Below are positions 7,401 through 15,225 of a stretch of 64,000 nt of DNA, piece by piece. The notes below the pieces were generated by a model that saw only the letters and a list, made by a program, of their open reading frames with translations, had not been told where the DNA came from and made no database searches. The first letter of the stretch is position 1; every line of letters begins with the position of its first letter. Origin of the DNA: Elioraea sp051860475 (GTDB taxonomy: Bacteria; Pseudomonadota; Alphaproteobacteria; Acetobacterales; Acetobacteraceae). The stretch covers positions 1 to 64,000 of the forward strand of contig NZ_JBHYDW010000006.1 of assembly GCF_051860475.1 (NCBI RefSeq), in the 5' to 3' direction. The position numbers were made by a program, and so were the translations under genes.

Positions 7401-9257
7401 GCCGGTGGCGGCGTAGGCCATGGTGAGGCCGCCCACCAGCATCCGGTGGTATTCCTGCTCGGTGTAGGTGAACGCCCCGTCGGCATAGGTGCCGGCGGCG
7501 CGCATCACGTCCGCGACATCGCTCCAGCGGGTCAGCGGCGTGCCGTTCACGGCGGTCGGGATCGTGATCACCGCCGCGTTGTGCGGATCGAAGCCCTTGC
7601 TGGCCGAGTTGAGCGCGCCGAGCAGGAAGTTGGACATGAAGTCCAGCACCTGCAGCGCTTCCGTGCTGCCGCGCAGCGCGGAGAGCGCGACCACGCCGGC
7701 GAACATGTTGGTCTGCCAGACCGGGATGTGATCGCCGTAGGCCGCGCTCGGAATGAACCCGGCGATCTCGCCATAGGTCGCGGTCCAGGCGTTGGCGTTG
7801 GCGAGAACCCAGTTCCAGTTGTCGGCGATCGTTTTGGTGAAGAACGCCGCCTCGGTGCTGCCGTCCTCGGCGATCCAGGCGGCGTGTTCGAGCTGGCGCA
7901 TCGACCAGGCGGCGCTGCGCAGCTGGGCGTCACGGATGACGATGCCCTCGCCGTTGCCGCGCACCGCCGGCCAGACATCCATCAGCGAGTGCGAGGCCTG
8001 GGTCATGACGTTGTCGTAGATCCAGCGCTCGCCCGTCAGCAGGTAGGGCACGAAGGAGAGGTCGGGCTGGTGCGCCCGGTCGGGCCCCCAGCCGGTGTCG
8101 GTGGAGACCTGCTGGGTGAGGCCGGTGGAGGCGCTGCTGCCGGGAGTGCCGGTGCCGCCGCGCCCGTCGGTCCAGAGCCGGGGATAGTGCTCGGTGGTGA
8201 GCACCGTGCCGTTGGCCATGTCATAGAAGTTCCACGGCACGTAGCCGGCGACCTTGGCCTGGCCGAGCGCGTAGTCCGCCGCCGCGGCATCCTGGCTGAT
8301 GATCCAGGAGGCGTTCGGCGCGGTGGTGTAGCCGATGTCCGGCCGCCCGCCGGCATTGCCCATGGACTGGGCGACCCCGTGGTTCCAGAAGATCTCGCCC
8401 CATTGGGGGTTGTTGGCGACCTGCTCGTAGTAGTGCCGCAGGTCTCCGGGGTTGATGACGAAGTCGGTGTCGTACTGGAAGATCGCTGCCGCAGCCTTCA
8501 GGTACTCGATGTCGTGCTTGATGTTCAGCCAGCCTTCCTGCGGCGCGCCGAGGCCCTGGATGCCGTGCGCCTCGTTCGAGCTGAAGTCCAGGCTGACCCG
8601 CTGGTACTGACCATGGCTCAGGCCCTGCTCGAACACCGTCGCGCCGTCCAGCGTGACGGTGGCGACATAGTTGAGCCGCCCGCCGACCGCTTCCATCGCG
8701 CGGTCGTTGTTGAGCCCGACGGTGAAGCGGATCTCGCCATCGGCGTAGCCGGTGACGTCGAGCACCACGCGCAGCGAGGAGTTCTCGACCGGGATCTCGA
8801 CGCGCGCCTGGGTCGCGAACGGGCCCTGCTGCCAGAACGACGCCGTGCCGGTCGCGATCGCCTGCGTGACGGCCGCGCCGATGTCGATGCCGAGCGGCGC
8901 CCGGCCGTCCTCGATCGCGAGCGTCAGGCTGGCGCTGTGCCCGGCAAGCACCTGCGCGAGCGAGACCGGCGCGGCCGGCGCTGCGGCCCCGCCGGCGAGC
9001 AGGGTCGCGGTCGCCTCCTGCCACGGCGCGAGCTCCGGCCGCTCCATGGTCAGCACCGCCATCTTCACCGACCCGTCGGGGTGGGTGTTGCGCACATCGA
9101 CCTGCACCGCGACGAGCTGGCCGCCGATCTCGGCCAGCAACTGCTGGCCGGGCAGCAGGTCGCCGGCCTGGAAGGTCTGGCCGAAGGACGCGAAACCGCC
9201 CGCGAGGGTCAGCACGCCAGCATTCTGGAACGTCACCTGGGTGATCGGATCGGGCAT
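4479..9257 (-). CDS. Giant secreted glycan-active protein, five CBM36/60-like repeats and RTX-like tail
   Basis: 1592 residues; GGAG sits 6 bases before the ATG. There is no Sec signal. Residues 1-120 are a beta-rich domain (FQAGDLLPGQ, THPDGSVKMAVL). Residues 200-660 form a helical region with GGRPDIGY (near 306), AHQPDLSF (near 395) and RSAAWSMRQLEHAAW that fits a six-hairpin (alpha/alpha-toroid) polysaccharide lyase or hydrolase. Five repeats of about 100 residues follow (near 675, 820, 940, 1080 and 1235), each with GPDE(V/I)V.., a VxxDG core and a DRNLYV motif; they resemble calcium-dependent family 36/60 carbohydrate-binding modules. After Pro-rich linkers come VGSDGADVFLLNGG and TTGAGQDLLVV near 1500, RTX-type calcium repeats, implying type I secretion. 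Its catalytic core is paralogous to the protein at 34904-39103. Likely role: trimming or degrading the EPS (inferred). Confidence 0.75.
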   Translation of the reverse strand: MPDPITQVTFQNAGVLTLAGGFASFGQTFQAGDLLPGQQLLAEIGGQLVAVQVDVRNTHPDGSVKMAVLTMERPELAPWQEATATLLAGGAAAPAAPVSLAQVLAGHSASLTLAIEDGRAPLGIDIGAAVTQAIATGTASFWQQGPFATQARVEIPVENSSLRVVLDVTGYADGEIRFTVGLNNDRAMEAVGGRLNYVATVTLDGATVFEQGLSHGQYQRVSLDFSSNEAHGIQGLGAPQEGWLNIKHDIEYLKAAAAIFQYDTDFVINPGDLRHYYEQVANNPQWGEIFWNHGVAQSMGNAGGRPDIGYTTAPNASWIISQDAAAADYALGQAKVAGYVPWNFYDMANGTVLTTEHYPRLWTDGRGGTGTPGSSASTGLTQQVSTDTGWGPDRAHQPDLSFVPYLLTGERWIYDNVMTQASHSLMDVWPAVRGNGEGIVIRDAQLRSAAWSMRQLEHAAWIAEDGSTEAAFFTKTIADNWNWVLANANAWTATYGEIAGFIPSAAYGDHIPVWQTNMFAGVVALSALRGSTEALQVLDFMSNFLLGALNSASKGFDPHNAAVITIPTAVNGTPLTRWSDVADVMRAAGTYADGAFTYTEQEYHRMLVGGLTMAYAATGDARYRDAVETFLALAPPGARTDNYVRVPQFAVTIRELHDLYMNDPLYPTTANKPAAHVIGTGPDEIVLKISQDWFNGSAQYVISVDGKQVGGVFTASALKSLAEADTVTIRGDFGDTVTVRVQMTNDLYFGSLARDRNLYVNAISYNGEDLPTRAYLANNTPQDFVFKADGTMISPPALVKPEPNVIAIPEIDPLPPKTVALGDGPDEVVIRLNQDWYLDSAKYVVLLDGKQVGGVQEAAAFRSAGETDTLIIRGHFSDGPVKLAIRYVNDLSDGYGRDRNLYVQSATLNGETLDIAPKKSLMAQNETAVIAFERPDLTPKTVVVGSGPDEMVFQVNQNYWQGKSEYVVLVNGVELGGRQTVNALLANGEYDTVIVRGSFPDGTAVGLKFMNDTHAGWNKGRDIFVHAAEMNGAALAVSQWGLLSNGAVSTATVGVPAPPPSTAPLQVAPIFFLAPVAELTPKTVELGEGADQVVVRLNQSWFDGSAEYVVLVDGVQLDGVQVASALRAKNETDTLIIRGEFDANTTIAIRFTNDAYYGNTSADRNLFIQSATFNGLAVAVDQKNLLLTGDTAMIGLSATLPSVPPPSPPPVSEAPPPPPPPPSEPEPPPTPREPAMHVFGSGPDEVVFRISQTPFEGSAFYAVMVAGVTYPARHTIEAQALKSDGVADTVIVRGDFTGTVPIAVLYRQDLGERALHIEGITVNGHAVPGSVVTMADAGMRGFEVNVLPRMPEAEPSPPAPAEPEAEAPPEAPAPPPAASDPGDRPLLFHFSDDGGRAHGLLRIEANGELVFAHRPPLREPGAGLPQTVAIDVAAAGSTEFVLRYDTADATLPAAGPRLAQVVHDGLDLPTLRHDFGASGLFRFTVHAGSAADEVLVGSDGADVFLLNGGADRITTGAGQDLLVVRAPGAYRVTDFNPAQDRLLFEGMAAASLSVTQAGMDTVIGFEGGSVVLEGQRRLALDTIVLNPEALFA

Positions 9258-9467
9258 TCGTGTCTCCGGGCTCTCGGCAGTCGGGGGGGCCCGAGGCGCC
9301 GGAGTGGCACACCCGGGAACGGGGGGGTCCGAGACGCCATGCGTAACGCGGTCTGTCAGACTGGCGTCAGCGCCTGACGATGAATTCTCGCTACGGTTGT
9401 CGGCTTGGAGCCTGACTGTGGCGAGAACAAGGTGGCTCCCCCTGCGGACAACGCCGCGCGGAACGGC

Positions 9468-10676
9468 CTACGCCGTCAGCACCGCGTCCAGGCGCCGGAG
9501 CGTGGCCGCCCAGTCATGCGCGGCCCGGACGGCCGCGCGCGCGGCCGTGCCGAGCCGCGGATGCGCCCCGTCCAGCACCGAGGCGACGGCGGCAGCGGTC
9601 GCCGCCGCACCCTCCGCCACCAGCAGGTCCTGGCCCGGGACAGCGCGGACACCCTCGAACGCCGCCGGGGTCGCGACCACGGGCCGGGCCATCGCCATCG
9701 CCTCCAGCACCTTGTTCTGGATGCCGCGCGCGATCGCGAGCGGCGCAACCGCGACCGCGGCATGCGCCAGATACGGGCGCACATCCGGCACCGTGCCTGT
9801 CACGTGCACGCCGGGCAGGGAGGCAAGCGCCTGCACTGCCGGCGCAGGGTTCGCACCGACGATCCAGAACGAGGGCGGCGGCGCGCGGCGGCGCAGGAGC
9901 GGCAGCACGGACGCGGCGAACCATGCCACCGCCTCGACATTCGGGCGGTAGCCCATGGTGCCGGTGAACACGATCGGCACGACCCCGTCCGGGTAGGGGC
10001 TCGGCCAGTCGTGCGCGGGATCGAACCGGGCGAGATCCACCCCGTTCTCGACCCAATCGACGCGCCCCGCACAGTCGGGCGCGAGCGTGACGAAGTGCCG
10101 CGCCTCCTCCTCGGAGACGAACAGGGTGCGGTCGAAGTCGAGGGCGGCGCGCCGCTCGAGGCCGAGCAACGTGCGCGCCTCGCGCGCCCAGACGAGCCGC
10201 ATCGGCGGCTTCGCCCCGGCGGCGTAGGCCTGCCACTTGGCCGAATCGACGTCGACCATGTCGAGCACGCGTCGGAAGTCCGGCCGGTGCGCCTCGGGTC
10301 CCATCACGTAGGGCGCCATGGCCGAGGAATAGACCAGGGCCGCGTCCCAGCGGCGGTCGCACAGCCCCTGACGGACCCAGGCGGCGAGCATGGGGTGGTG
10401 GAACCAGCCGAGCGAGAGCGGCTGGCCGGGCCGCAGCCGGGTCAGTGCCCGTGCCGCTGCCTGCCACCGGCCGCGCAGCCGCTGCGCCTCGACATGGGCG
10501 CAGCGGGCGCGGAGCGTCGCGAGGTGGTCGAGGTCGCGCGGGTCATCGACCAGGCAGCCGAGCTCCACCGTCCAGGAGCCGGCGAGGTGGTCGAGCATGT
10601 GCCAGGCGCGGATCTTCTCGCCCTTGTCGGGCGGATAGGGGATGCGGTGGGCCAGGAAGAGCAGGCGGCGGGGCAT
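9468..10676 (-). CDS. XrtA/PEP-CTERM-associated glycosyltransferase (TIGR03087-like)
   Basis: 402 residues, GT-B fold. The N-terminus LLFLAHRIPYPPDKGEKIRA is the hallmark of the sugar transferase family that occurs with exosortase A EPS loci. Further on are VLDMVDVDSAKW and FVSEEEARHF. The C-terminal half has the usual nucleotide-sugar site: VPIVFTGTMGYRPNVEAV, PVVATPAAFEG and GQDLLVAE. AAGGGG precedes the ATG. It stands alone on the minus strand, with a 210-bp gap (9258-9467) downstream in which I see nothing recognisable. Donor and acceptor sugars cannot be read from the sequence. Confidence 0.88.
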   Translation of the reverse strand: MPRRLLFLAHRIPYPPDKGEKIRAWHMLDHLAGSWTVELGCLVDDPRDLDHLATLRARCAHVEAQRLRGRWQAAARALTRLRPGQPLSLGWFHHPMLAAWVRQGLCDRRWDAALVYSSAMAPYVMGPEAHRPDFRRVLDMVDVDSAKWQAYAAGAKPPMRLVWAREARTLLGLERRAALDFDRTLFVSEEEARHFVTLAPDCAGRVDWVENGVDLARFDPAHDWPSPYPDGVVPIVFTGTMGYRPNVEAVAWFAASVLPLLRRRAPPPSFWIVGANPAPAVQALASLPGVHVTGTVPDVRPYLAHAAVAVAPLAIARGIQNKVLEAMAMARPVVATPAAFEGVRAVPGQDLLVAEGAAATAAAVASVLDGAHPRLGTAARAAVRAAHDWAATLRRLDAVLTA

Positions 10677-10710
10677 CGGCGCCCCTTACAGCATGTCCGT
10701 TGCCCCGGGC

Positions 10711-11092
10711 CTACCGCCGCGCGCGGCGCAGTCCCGCGAGGATCCCCGCGTTCGGCACACCCTCGGCGTCTAGCAGGGCTGCGAAGCCCGGCGCGATCGC
10801 CACCACGCCGCCCGGCAACAGGTCGGCGAAGCCCGCGAAGGTGAAGGCCACACCGCTGCCCGCATGGGCGATCCCGCCCGCGCCCGCGCAGCTCCTCCGC
10901 GGTGCTGACCAGGTGCCGCAGGTCGCGGCCGAGGCGGTCCAGTCGCCACAGCACGAGCGTGTCGCCGGGCCGCAGCGCCTTGAGACACGCGGCAAGGCCT
11001 GGCCGGTCGTCGTGCCGGCCGGAGGCGAGATCCTGATAGATGCGCCCCGCGTCCACGCCGGCGGCGAGCAGCGCGTCGTACGGCGGGGCGAG
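10711..11092 (-). pseudogene. Serine recombinase (resolvase) remnant
   Basis: About 70 codons, roughly 11092 to 10880, encode YDALLAAGVDAGRIYQDLAS, then RPGLAACLKALRPGDTLVLW and RLDRLGRDLRHLV. This is the middle of a small serine recombinase catalytic domain. The N-terminal RIGYARVST part with the catalytic serine is missing and the frame shifts after EELRGRG. The reading frame that continues to 10711 (GVAFTFAGFADLLPGG) does not look like a resolvase; it weakly suggests the end of a lamin-tail-like domain. It is therefore a decayed and possibly chimeric fragment, and it fills most of the 453-bp gap between its neighbours. An intact recombinase lies at 43149-44096. Confidence 0.7.
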
Positions 11093-11129
11093 CGTCGGCG
11101 CGGAGTTACCCCCGCCCAGTCGGGTTCCC

Positions 11130-12299
11130 TCAGCCGATACGGACGCGCCGCGTCACCTGCCCGTTGCTCTCCCAGTAGGTGCGCTTGTTGGCGATCAACG
11201 GGTCGTCCATCGCCGGCTGCACCCGCCCCGCGGCGTCGGTCGCCCGCGACGTGACCGCGTGCTCGCCCGGCCTCGGGTCGGCCCACTCCAGCGACCAGAT
11301 CTTCCACGCGAACTCGGCGTCCTCGGTGCGGTCGATGACGGCCGGCACCCACGCGCCGCCGTCGATCTGCACCTCGACCCGCGCCACGTCGCCGCCCCAC
11401 GCCGCGCCGACGATCCGGTGCCGCCCCTCCAGCCGCGTGACCCTCGCCGGCGCGGACTTGAGCAGCGCCCGCCCCACCGAGGTCTCCACGCCCACCATCC
11501 GCCCGTTGCGCGGCTCCTCCCGGAGGGTCACGTAGTCCCGCGCCATGAACCGGCCCATGTAGCGCCGGTCGCGCACCTCGATCCGCTCAAGCCACTTCAC
11601 GTTGGCGATGCCGTACCAGCCCGGCGCGATCAGCCGCAGCGGGAATCCGTTCGCCTGGGGCAGCGGCACCCCGTTCATCTCGTAGCAGAGCAGGTTCTGC
11701 GGGCTCATCGCGTCGGCGAGTGACATGCTGCGGGCGAAGTGCTGCCGCGTCCGGACCGTGCGCACCACCTCCTCTCCGGTGTCGGCGCCGAAGAACACCA
11801 CCTCGATGCCGTCCCGCAGCACCCCGGCCTCCTCCAGGACCGCGGCGAGCGGCGTGCCCGCCCACCGGGCGTTGCCGATGCCGCCGACGAAGAAGGGCGG
11901 GCCGTGATTGCCGGCGCACTCCAGCGTGAATACGACTTCGCGCCGCGGCCGGGCCTTGATCTCGGCGAGCGAGAAGGTGCGCGGTCGTTGGACGCGGCCG
12001 GAAAGCTCCAGCTTCCAGGATGCCTCGTCGAGCGCCGGCCAGTCGTAGTGCCCGATCTGGAAGAATCTCTCGTTGGGGGTGATCCAGGAGCCGAGTTCCT
12101 CCCAGCGAAGGACGTTGCGGACGACGTCGGGCACCGGGTTGGCCGCCGGCTGGTCGAGCCAGGGCAGGACCTCCTCGCCGGTCCTGCTCGGGAAGGCCCA
12201 GGCGGGGACCGCGGCGTGAGCGAGCGCCAGCCCCGTGAGCGTCGCCGCGGCGCCCCCGCGGGCCAGAAGGTCCCTGCGCAGCATGCCTTCGGTGTTCAT
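11130..12299 (-). CDS. Sulfite-oxidase-family molybdopterin oxidoreductase, Tat-exported
   Basis: 389 residues. The ATG at 12299 has GAGGAGG 6 bases upstream; an open frame further upstream to 12473 looks non-coding. The N-terminus LRRDLLARGGAAATLTGLAL is a twin-arginine signal. The molybdenum-ligand cysteine is Cys128 in FTLECAGNH. GWYGIANVKWLERIEVRD and the C-terminal dimerisation domain (GGDVARVEVQIDGGAW, SRATDAAGRVQP) follow in the normal order, so the protein looks complete and periplasmic. Members oxidise sulfite or related sulfur compounds, usually with a separate cytochrome that is not encoded next door. Its link to the EPS system is unclear; it may be plasmid cargo. Confidence 0.88.
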   Translation of the reverse strand: MNTEGMLRRDLLARGGAAATLTGLALAHAAVPAWAFPSRTGEEVLPWLDQPAANPVPDVVRNVLRWEELGSWITPNERFFQIGHYDWPALDEASWKLELSGRVQRPRTFSLAEIKARPRREVVFTLECAGNHGPPFFVGGIGNARWAGTPLAAVLEEAGVLRDGIEVVFFGADTGEEVVRTVRTRQHFARSMSLADAMSPQNLLCYEMNGVPLPQANGFPLRLIAPGWYGIANVKWLERIEVRDRRYMGRFMARDYVTLREEPRNGRMVGVETSVGRALLKSAPARVTRLEGRHRIVGAAWGGDVARVEVQIDGGAWVPAVIDRTEDAEFAWKIWSLEWADPRPGEHAVTSRATDAAGRVQPAMDDPLIANKRTYWESNGQVTRRVRIG

Positions 12300-12390
12300 C
12301 GCTCGCCTCCTCGGTTCCACGGCCGGATGAGGCCCGGCGGTGCACGCGGCGGCTATCCGCTTTCGGTCAGCCCATCCGCGGACGGCCAGA

Positions 12391-12648
12391 TTCTTCATCG
12401 CCGGGCGGTACGGCGCCGCCGCGCTCTGGCTGCGGAAGGAAGTGCTGGCGAACCCCGCCGCCGCCTGGGTCAACCGCCAGCTCGCCGCGAACTACGCCCT
12501 GCTCGGCGACCGCCCCGCCGCGCTCGGCGCGATGTGCCGCGCATACCCGGACGCCACGGTGGACAGCGTCGCGGCGGTCCCCCCGCCCATCGCCGCGTGC
12601 CGCGAGCGAACCGTCGAGACGCTGGCCGGGCGCGGCCTGCCCCGCTGA
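12391..12648 (+). pseudogene. C-terminal remnant of a TPR-containing adenylate/guanylate cyclase-type protein
   Basis: About 85 codons read FIAGRYGAAALWLRKEVLAN, AAAWVNRQLAANYALLGD, AYPDATVDSVAAV. This matches the last TPR and the tail of class III cyclase proteins of the TPR type (pattern AALWLRKAL..NP..AW.NR.LAA.YALLG, then RAYPDLTV). There is no cyclase domain and no plausible start of its own. It is divergent from the sulfite-oxidase-like gene. I read it as a decayed fragment. Confidence 0.6.
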
Positions 12649-13010
12649 CCGGGGTGCGCGGCCGCGCGGCAAGGCCTTCGACGCCCGCCGTACCGACCCC
12701 TAGGCGCCCGGCCGGAGCCCGCCGTGGCGTGCACGCGGAACTGGGAGCAGTGCAAGCGCCTGCCTGCCGGCCCCGCCAGGGCGCTGCTCAGGATCCTCGA
12801 TCGCGCGCCGGAGGCGGCGCTCGCAGCCCTTGGCTGACGCTTGCGTAGGCAAGCCAAAAGATGATTGTGACAACAGCGTTCAAGAAATCTCTCGCTTAAA
12901 ATGTAGAAACTCGGTCGAAACAGCATGTTAGCCGGCCCTTAGCCGGACCCCGGCCTTCATCCAACTGTCATCAAAATGCAATCGGAGAGTCTCGGACCGC
13001 ACGTAGAACG
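12649..13010. other. Gap with reduced GC content
   Basis: No gene is visible in about 400 bases between the cyclase remnant and the small ORF at 13057. From about 12840 the sequence becomes clearly more AT-rich than the rest of the window (runs such as cttaaaatgtagaaac). This may mark a recent insertion boundary or the promoter of the small gene downstream. No convincing -35/-10 pair was found on the plus strand. Confidence 0.4.
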
Positions 13011-13039
13011 AGGGCGCGGCCTGCGTAAGGCCGCGCCCT
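13011..13039 (+). promoter_or_regulatory. Strong hairpin just upstream of the small membrane peptide
   Basis: Perfect 12-bp inverted repeat AGGGCGCGGCCT / AGGCCGCGCCCT with a 5-nt loop. It ends immediately before the AAGGAGGT ribosome-binding site of the 35-residue ORF. It could stall or protect the message, or control access to the ribosome site. Confidence 0.6.
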
Positions 13040-13056
13040 GGAAGGAGGTCAAAAAG

Positions 13057-13164
13057 ATGAGCCCCTTTGAGGCCATCACTGTAAGCCTTCTAGGCCTAGG
13101 GGTCCTCTGCCGAGCCCTCGACATCTACCTGAAGTGGAAGACCGGCAGCGGCTCAAAGTCCTAG
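13057..13164 (+). CDS. 35-residue single-span membrane peptide, holin-like toxin candidate
   Basis: Starts MSPFEAITVSLLGLGVLCRA and ends YLKWKTGSGSKS: one hydrophobic span with a basic, polar C-terminus. The ATG is preceded by an ideal AAGGAGGT with 7-base spacing, stronger than almost any other site here. An in-frame ATG at 12976 would place the hairpin inside the gene and is rejected. Perfect hairpins flank the gene at 13011-13039 and 13171-13199. The start pattern (M-S/T-x-F/Y-E-A-I/L plus one span) recalls the holin-like type I toxins of Firmicutes, but no homology search was possible. On the opposite strand TTGCCC (13240-13235) and TAATAG (13216-13211), 18 bp apart, could drive an antisense RNA. 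Confidence 0.55.
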   Translation: MSPFEAITVSLLGLGVLCRALDIYLKWKTGSGSKS

Positions 13165-13170
13165 GGTGGG

Positions 13171-13199
13171 GGTCCCCCCTTTGTGCAGAAGGGGGGACC
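13171..13199 (+). terminator. Stem-loop after the small membrane peptide gene
   Basis: 11-bp perfect stem GGTCCCCCCTT / AAGGGGGGACC with a 7-nt loop, 6 bases after the stop codon. No long T tract follows, so termination would be imperfect or the loop may have another role. Confidence 0.6.
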
Positions 13200-13276
13200 T
13201 TCCAGGCGGTCTATTACCGCACACTACTCGCGCTGGGCAATACGATCTCCTAGCAGCGGGAAGGAGGACGAGCACC

Positions 13277-14320
13277 CTACCCCAACCCGCGCACGAGTGG
13301 CGGCCCCAGCACGTTCGCGACCGGCACCGGCAGGCGCTTCCAGAGCGCGATGAACAGCCGGTACTTCGGGTTGCTCGGGTTGTTCTCGGGGATCGCCGCG
13401 CCAGGGGCGAGCCGGTAGCAGTAGTGCAGCTGCTCGGGCTCGAAGCCCCAGTTCTTCTTGTAGTCGAACGCGCCGGTGCCGGACTTGGAGCGGCCGAAAT
13501 CGAACCGCGTCGCCCCCCGCTCGTTGCCGGCCCGGCGCATCACCTCCCAGTACATCACCTCGTTGGCCGAGAGCTGGCGCGCGGCGACCGTGCCGCCGCC
13601 GTAATAGGGCAGCACCTCGCCCCGGAAGTGGAAGTTCAGCACCGCGGCGGCCGGGCGTCCTTCGTGCAGCACGGTGGTGACGTCGTGCTCGTCGGGGAAC
13701 GCCTCGGCGAGGGCACGGAAATACCGTCGCGGGAACACCGGCGAGCCGAGGTTGCGCACGGACTCGGCATAGACCCGGTGCAGCGTGTCGGTGTCGCTGT
13801 TCGAGACCGAGGTGAGCCCGCGCTTGAAGCCCTTGCGCACTTCGGCGCGCTGCTTGCGCGGGATGTTGCGCGCCATGTCCTTCTCGTCGTCGCCGGTGAG
13901 CGCGATGGCTTTCCGGAACGTGTAGTAGAGCGGCGGCCGGGCGGCCCAGCCCGGGTCCTCGGCGGCGATGCGGCGGAACTCGAGCGCGGGCGCGCCAAGT
14001 TTCGTCTGCAGATCGATCGCATGGGCTTCGAGGGCGGCGGCCGCCTCGGGTGTCGCGGCCGCGGTGCCGCCATAGACGCAGAACGGCGTCGAGGCGAGCA
14101 CGTCGCCGAACAGCAGCGTCTTCATGCGCGCGAGCGGCAGCACGCCGACGATCGCGCCGTCCTGCTCGGCATACGCGTAGTGCGTCGCGTGGCCGAACAC
14201 GTCGCGGATCACGCGTTCCCAGCCAGAGCGATGGAAGAACGTCGCCGCCTCGGTCGCGCGCACGAAGTCGTCCCAGGCGGGTGCACTCGCCGCATCGAGG
14301 ACGCGAATGCGGACGGTCAT
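13277..14320 (-). CDS. FemAB-family XrtA/PEP-CTERM-associated protein (TIGR03019-like)
   Basis: 347 residues with the ATG at 14320 behind GAGGAG. It is a GNAT/FemAB-type aminoacyl or acyl transferase found specifically in exosortase A EPS loci. Visible markers are ATFFHRSGWERVIRDVFGH near the N-terminus, YYTFRKAIALTGDDEKDMA, the NIPRKQRAEVRKG motif, PYYGGGTVAARQLSANEVMY and the terminal FDFGRSKSGTGAFDYKKNWG followed by PEQLHYCY. It is the last gene of the minus-strand EPS operon, 10 bases after the methyltransferase stop. Likely role: adding an acyl or aminoacyl group to the EPS or a carrier-linked intermediate; the substrate is unknown. Confidence 0.9.
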   Translation of the reverse strand: MTVRIRVLDAASAPAWDDFVRATEAATFFHRSGWERVIRDVFGHATHYAYAEQDGAIVGVLPLARMKTLLFGDVLASTPFCVYGGTAAATPEAAAALEAHAIDLQTKLGAPALEFRRIAAEDPGWAARPPLYYTFRKAIALTGDDEKDMARNIPRKQRAEVRKGFKRGLTSVSNSDTDTLHRVYAESVRNLGSPVFPRRYFRALAEAFPDEHDVTTVLHEGRPAAAVLNFHFRGEVLPYYGGGTVAARQLSANEVMYWEVMRRAGNERGATRFDFGRSKSGTGAFDYKKNWGFEPEQLHYCYRLAPGAAIPENNPSNPKYRLFIALWKRLPVPVANVLGPPLVRGLG

Positions 14321-14330
14321 GCGCGTCTCC

Positions 14331-15152
14331 TCAGCGTTCGGCGCGTTCGAGGATGCAGAACTTGCCGGCCATTGGCAGCGGCATGTGGCGGACGAAACGT
14401 CCGGCCGAGGCATCAACGAACTCGTCGACCGCAAGCTGCGCACCCTCGGAGAAGAAACCGTAGTCGTCCACCACAATCCATCCACCGGGCTGCAGCACGC
14501 GGTCGAGGAACTGCAGCGCGTCCCGGATCGGCTCGTAGAAGTCGAAATCGACATAGGCGAAGCAGGCCGTGTCAGGCACATCGGGCCGCGCGAGAGTCTT
14601 TTTAATCCAGCCCTTGATCAGCCGCGTCCGCTCCGGCGGGAAGCCTCCCTTGGCCAGCTTGTCGCGCACCTGGTCCTCGGTCGCGCGCATCTGGCCGCGA
14701 TACGCTGCCATCGAGCCGAGCCCGGCGATGTCGTCGATCAGCCGGTCCTTCCCGGTCGGCTCGGGCAGGCCCTCGAAGCTGTCGAACAGCCAGAGCGTGC
14801 GGGTCGGGTCGTGCAGGATCTCCTGCGCGAGCAGCCGCGACGTCGCGCCCTCGTTGCAGCCGAACTCGCACACATCGCCCGACAGCGCGAGTGCCTGGTG
14901 CAGATGATGGACGATGTAGATCGCCTCGCCGACGGTGGTGCCGTGCAGCTCGTGCAGCGCATCCGCCCGTCGCCCGTCCCGCGGCAGGTCAGGGAAGACG
15001 AAGCGCCGGTACAGCTCCTCGATCTCCACCACGTCCTTCTTGTGGACGGCGCGCATGGTCCGCAGCTGGCGCCATTCGTCTTGTGCGACGGCTACATAGC
15101 CGAAGCGGTCGAGGAGGGTTCGGCCGGCAGCTCGGAGCATTGAAGAAAGCAT
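14331..15152 (-). CDS. TylF/MycF-type sugar O-methyltransferase
   Basis: 273 residues. A class I SAM-dependent methyltransferase of the macrocin O-methyltransferase type. The SAM motif is DVCEFGCNEGATSRLLAQ, followed by TLWLFDSFEGLPEPTGKD, the family signature. The metal-binding acidic region is CFAYVDFDFYEPIRDALQF, followed by PGGWIVVDDYG. It begins with a short basic N-terminal helix and has no signal peptide, so it acts in the cytoplasm. Within the EPS operon it most likely methylates a hydroxyl of a nucleotide-sugar or lipid-linked repeat unit. Confidence 0.82.
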   Translation of the reverse strand: MLSSMLRAAGRTLLDRFGYVAVAQDEWRQLRTMRAVHKKDVVEIEELYRRFVFPDLPRDGRRADALHELHGTTVGEAIYIVHHLHQALALSGDVCEFGCNEGATSRLLAQEILHDPTRTLWLFDSFEGLPEPTGKDRLIDDIAGLGSMAAYRGQMRATEDQVRDKLAKGGFPPERTRLIKGWIKKTLARPDVPDTACFAYVDFDFYEPIRDALQFLDRVLQPGGWIVVDDYGFFSEGAQLAVDEFVDASAGRFVRHMPLPMAGKFCILERAER

Positions 15153-15225
15153 CCGGCGTGTTCCCCCCTGACCGCATGCGTGTGGCTCTCAGCGCGGCGC
15201 CGGTTAAGCCTTGCCGGGCGGCGGC

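Noticed and set aside
9303..9320. TGGCACACCCGGGAAC as a sigma-54 promoter
   Set aside because: It has the -24 half but no GC pair at the -12 position in the right distance, and it points away from the nearest genes.
4800..9377. A very long open frame on the plus strand across the giant protein gene
   Set aside because: It is antisense to a gene with clear domains; its product is Arg/Asp/Gly-rich with no recognisable motif, a common artefact of GC-rich DNA.
12976..13164. Longer version of the small membrane peptide starting at 12976
   Set aside because: It would translate through the perfect hairpin and ignore the ideal ribosome site at 13042-13049.
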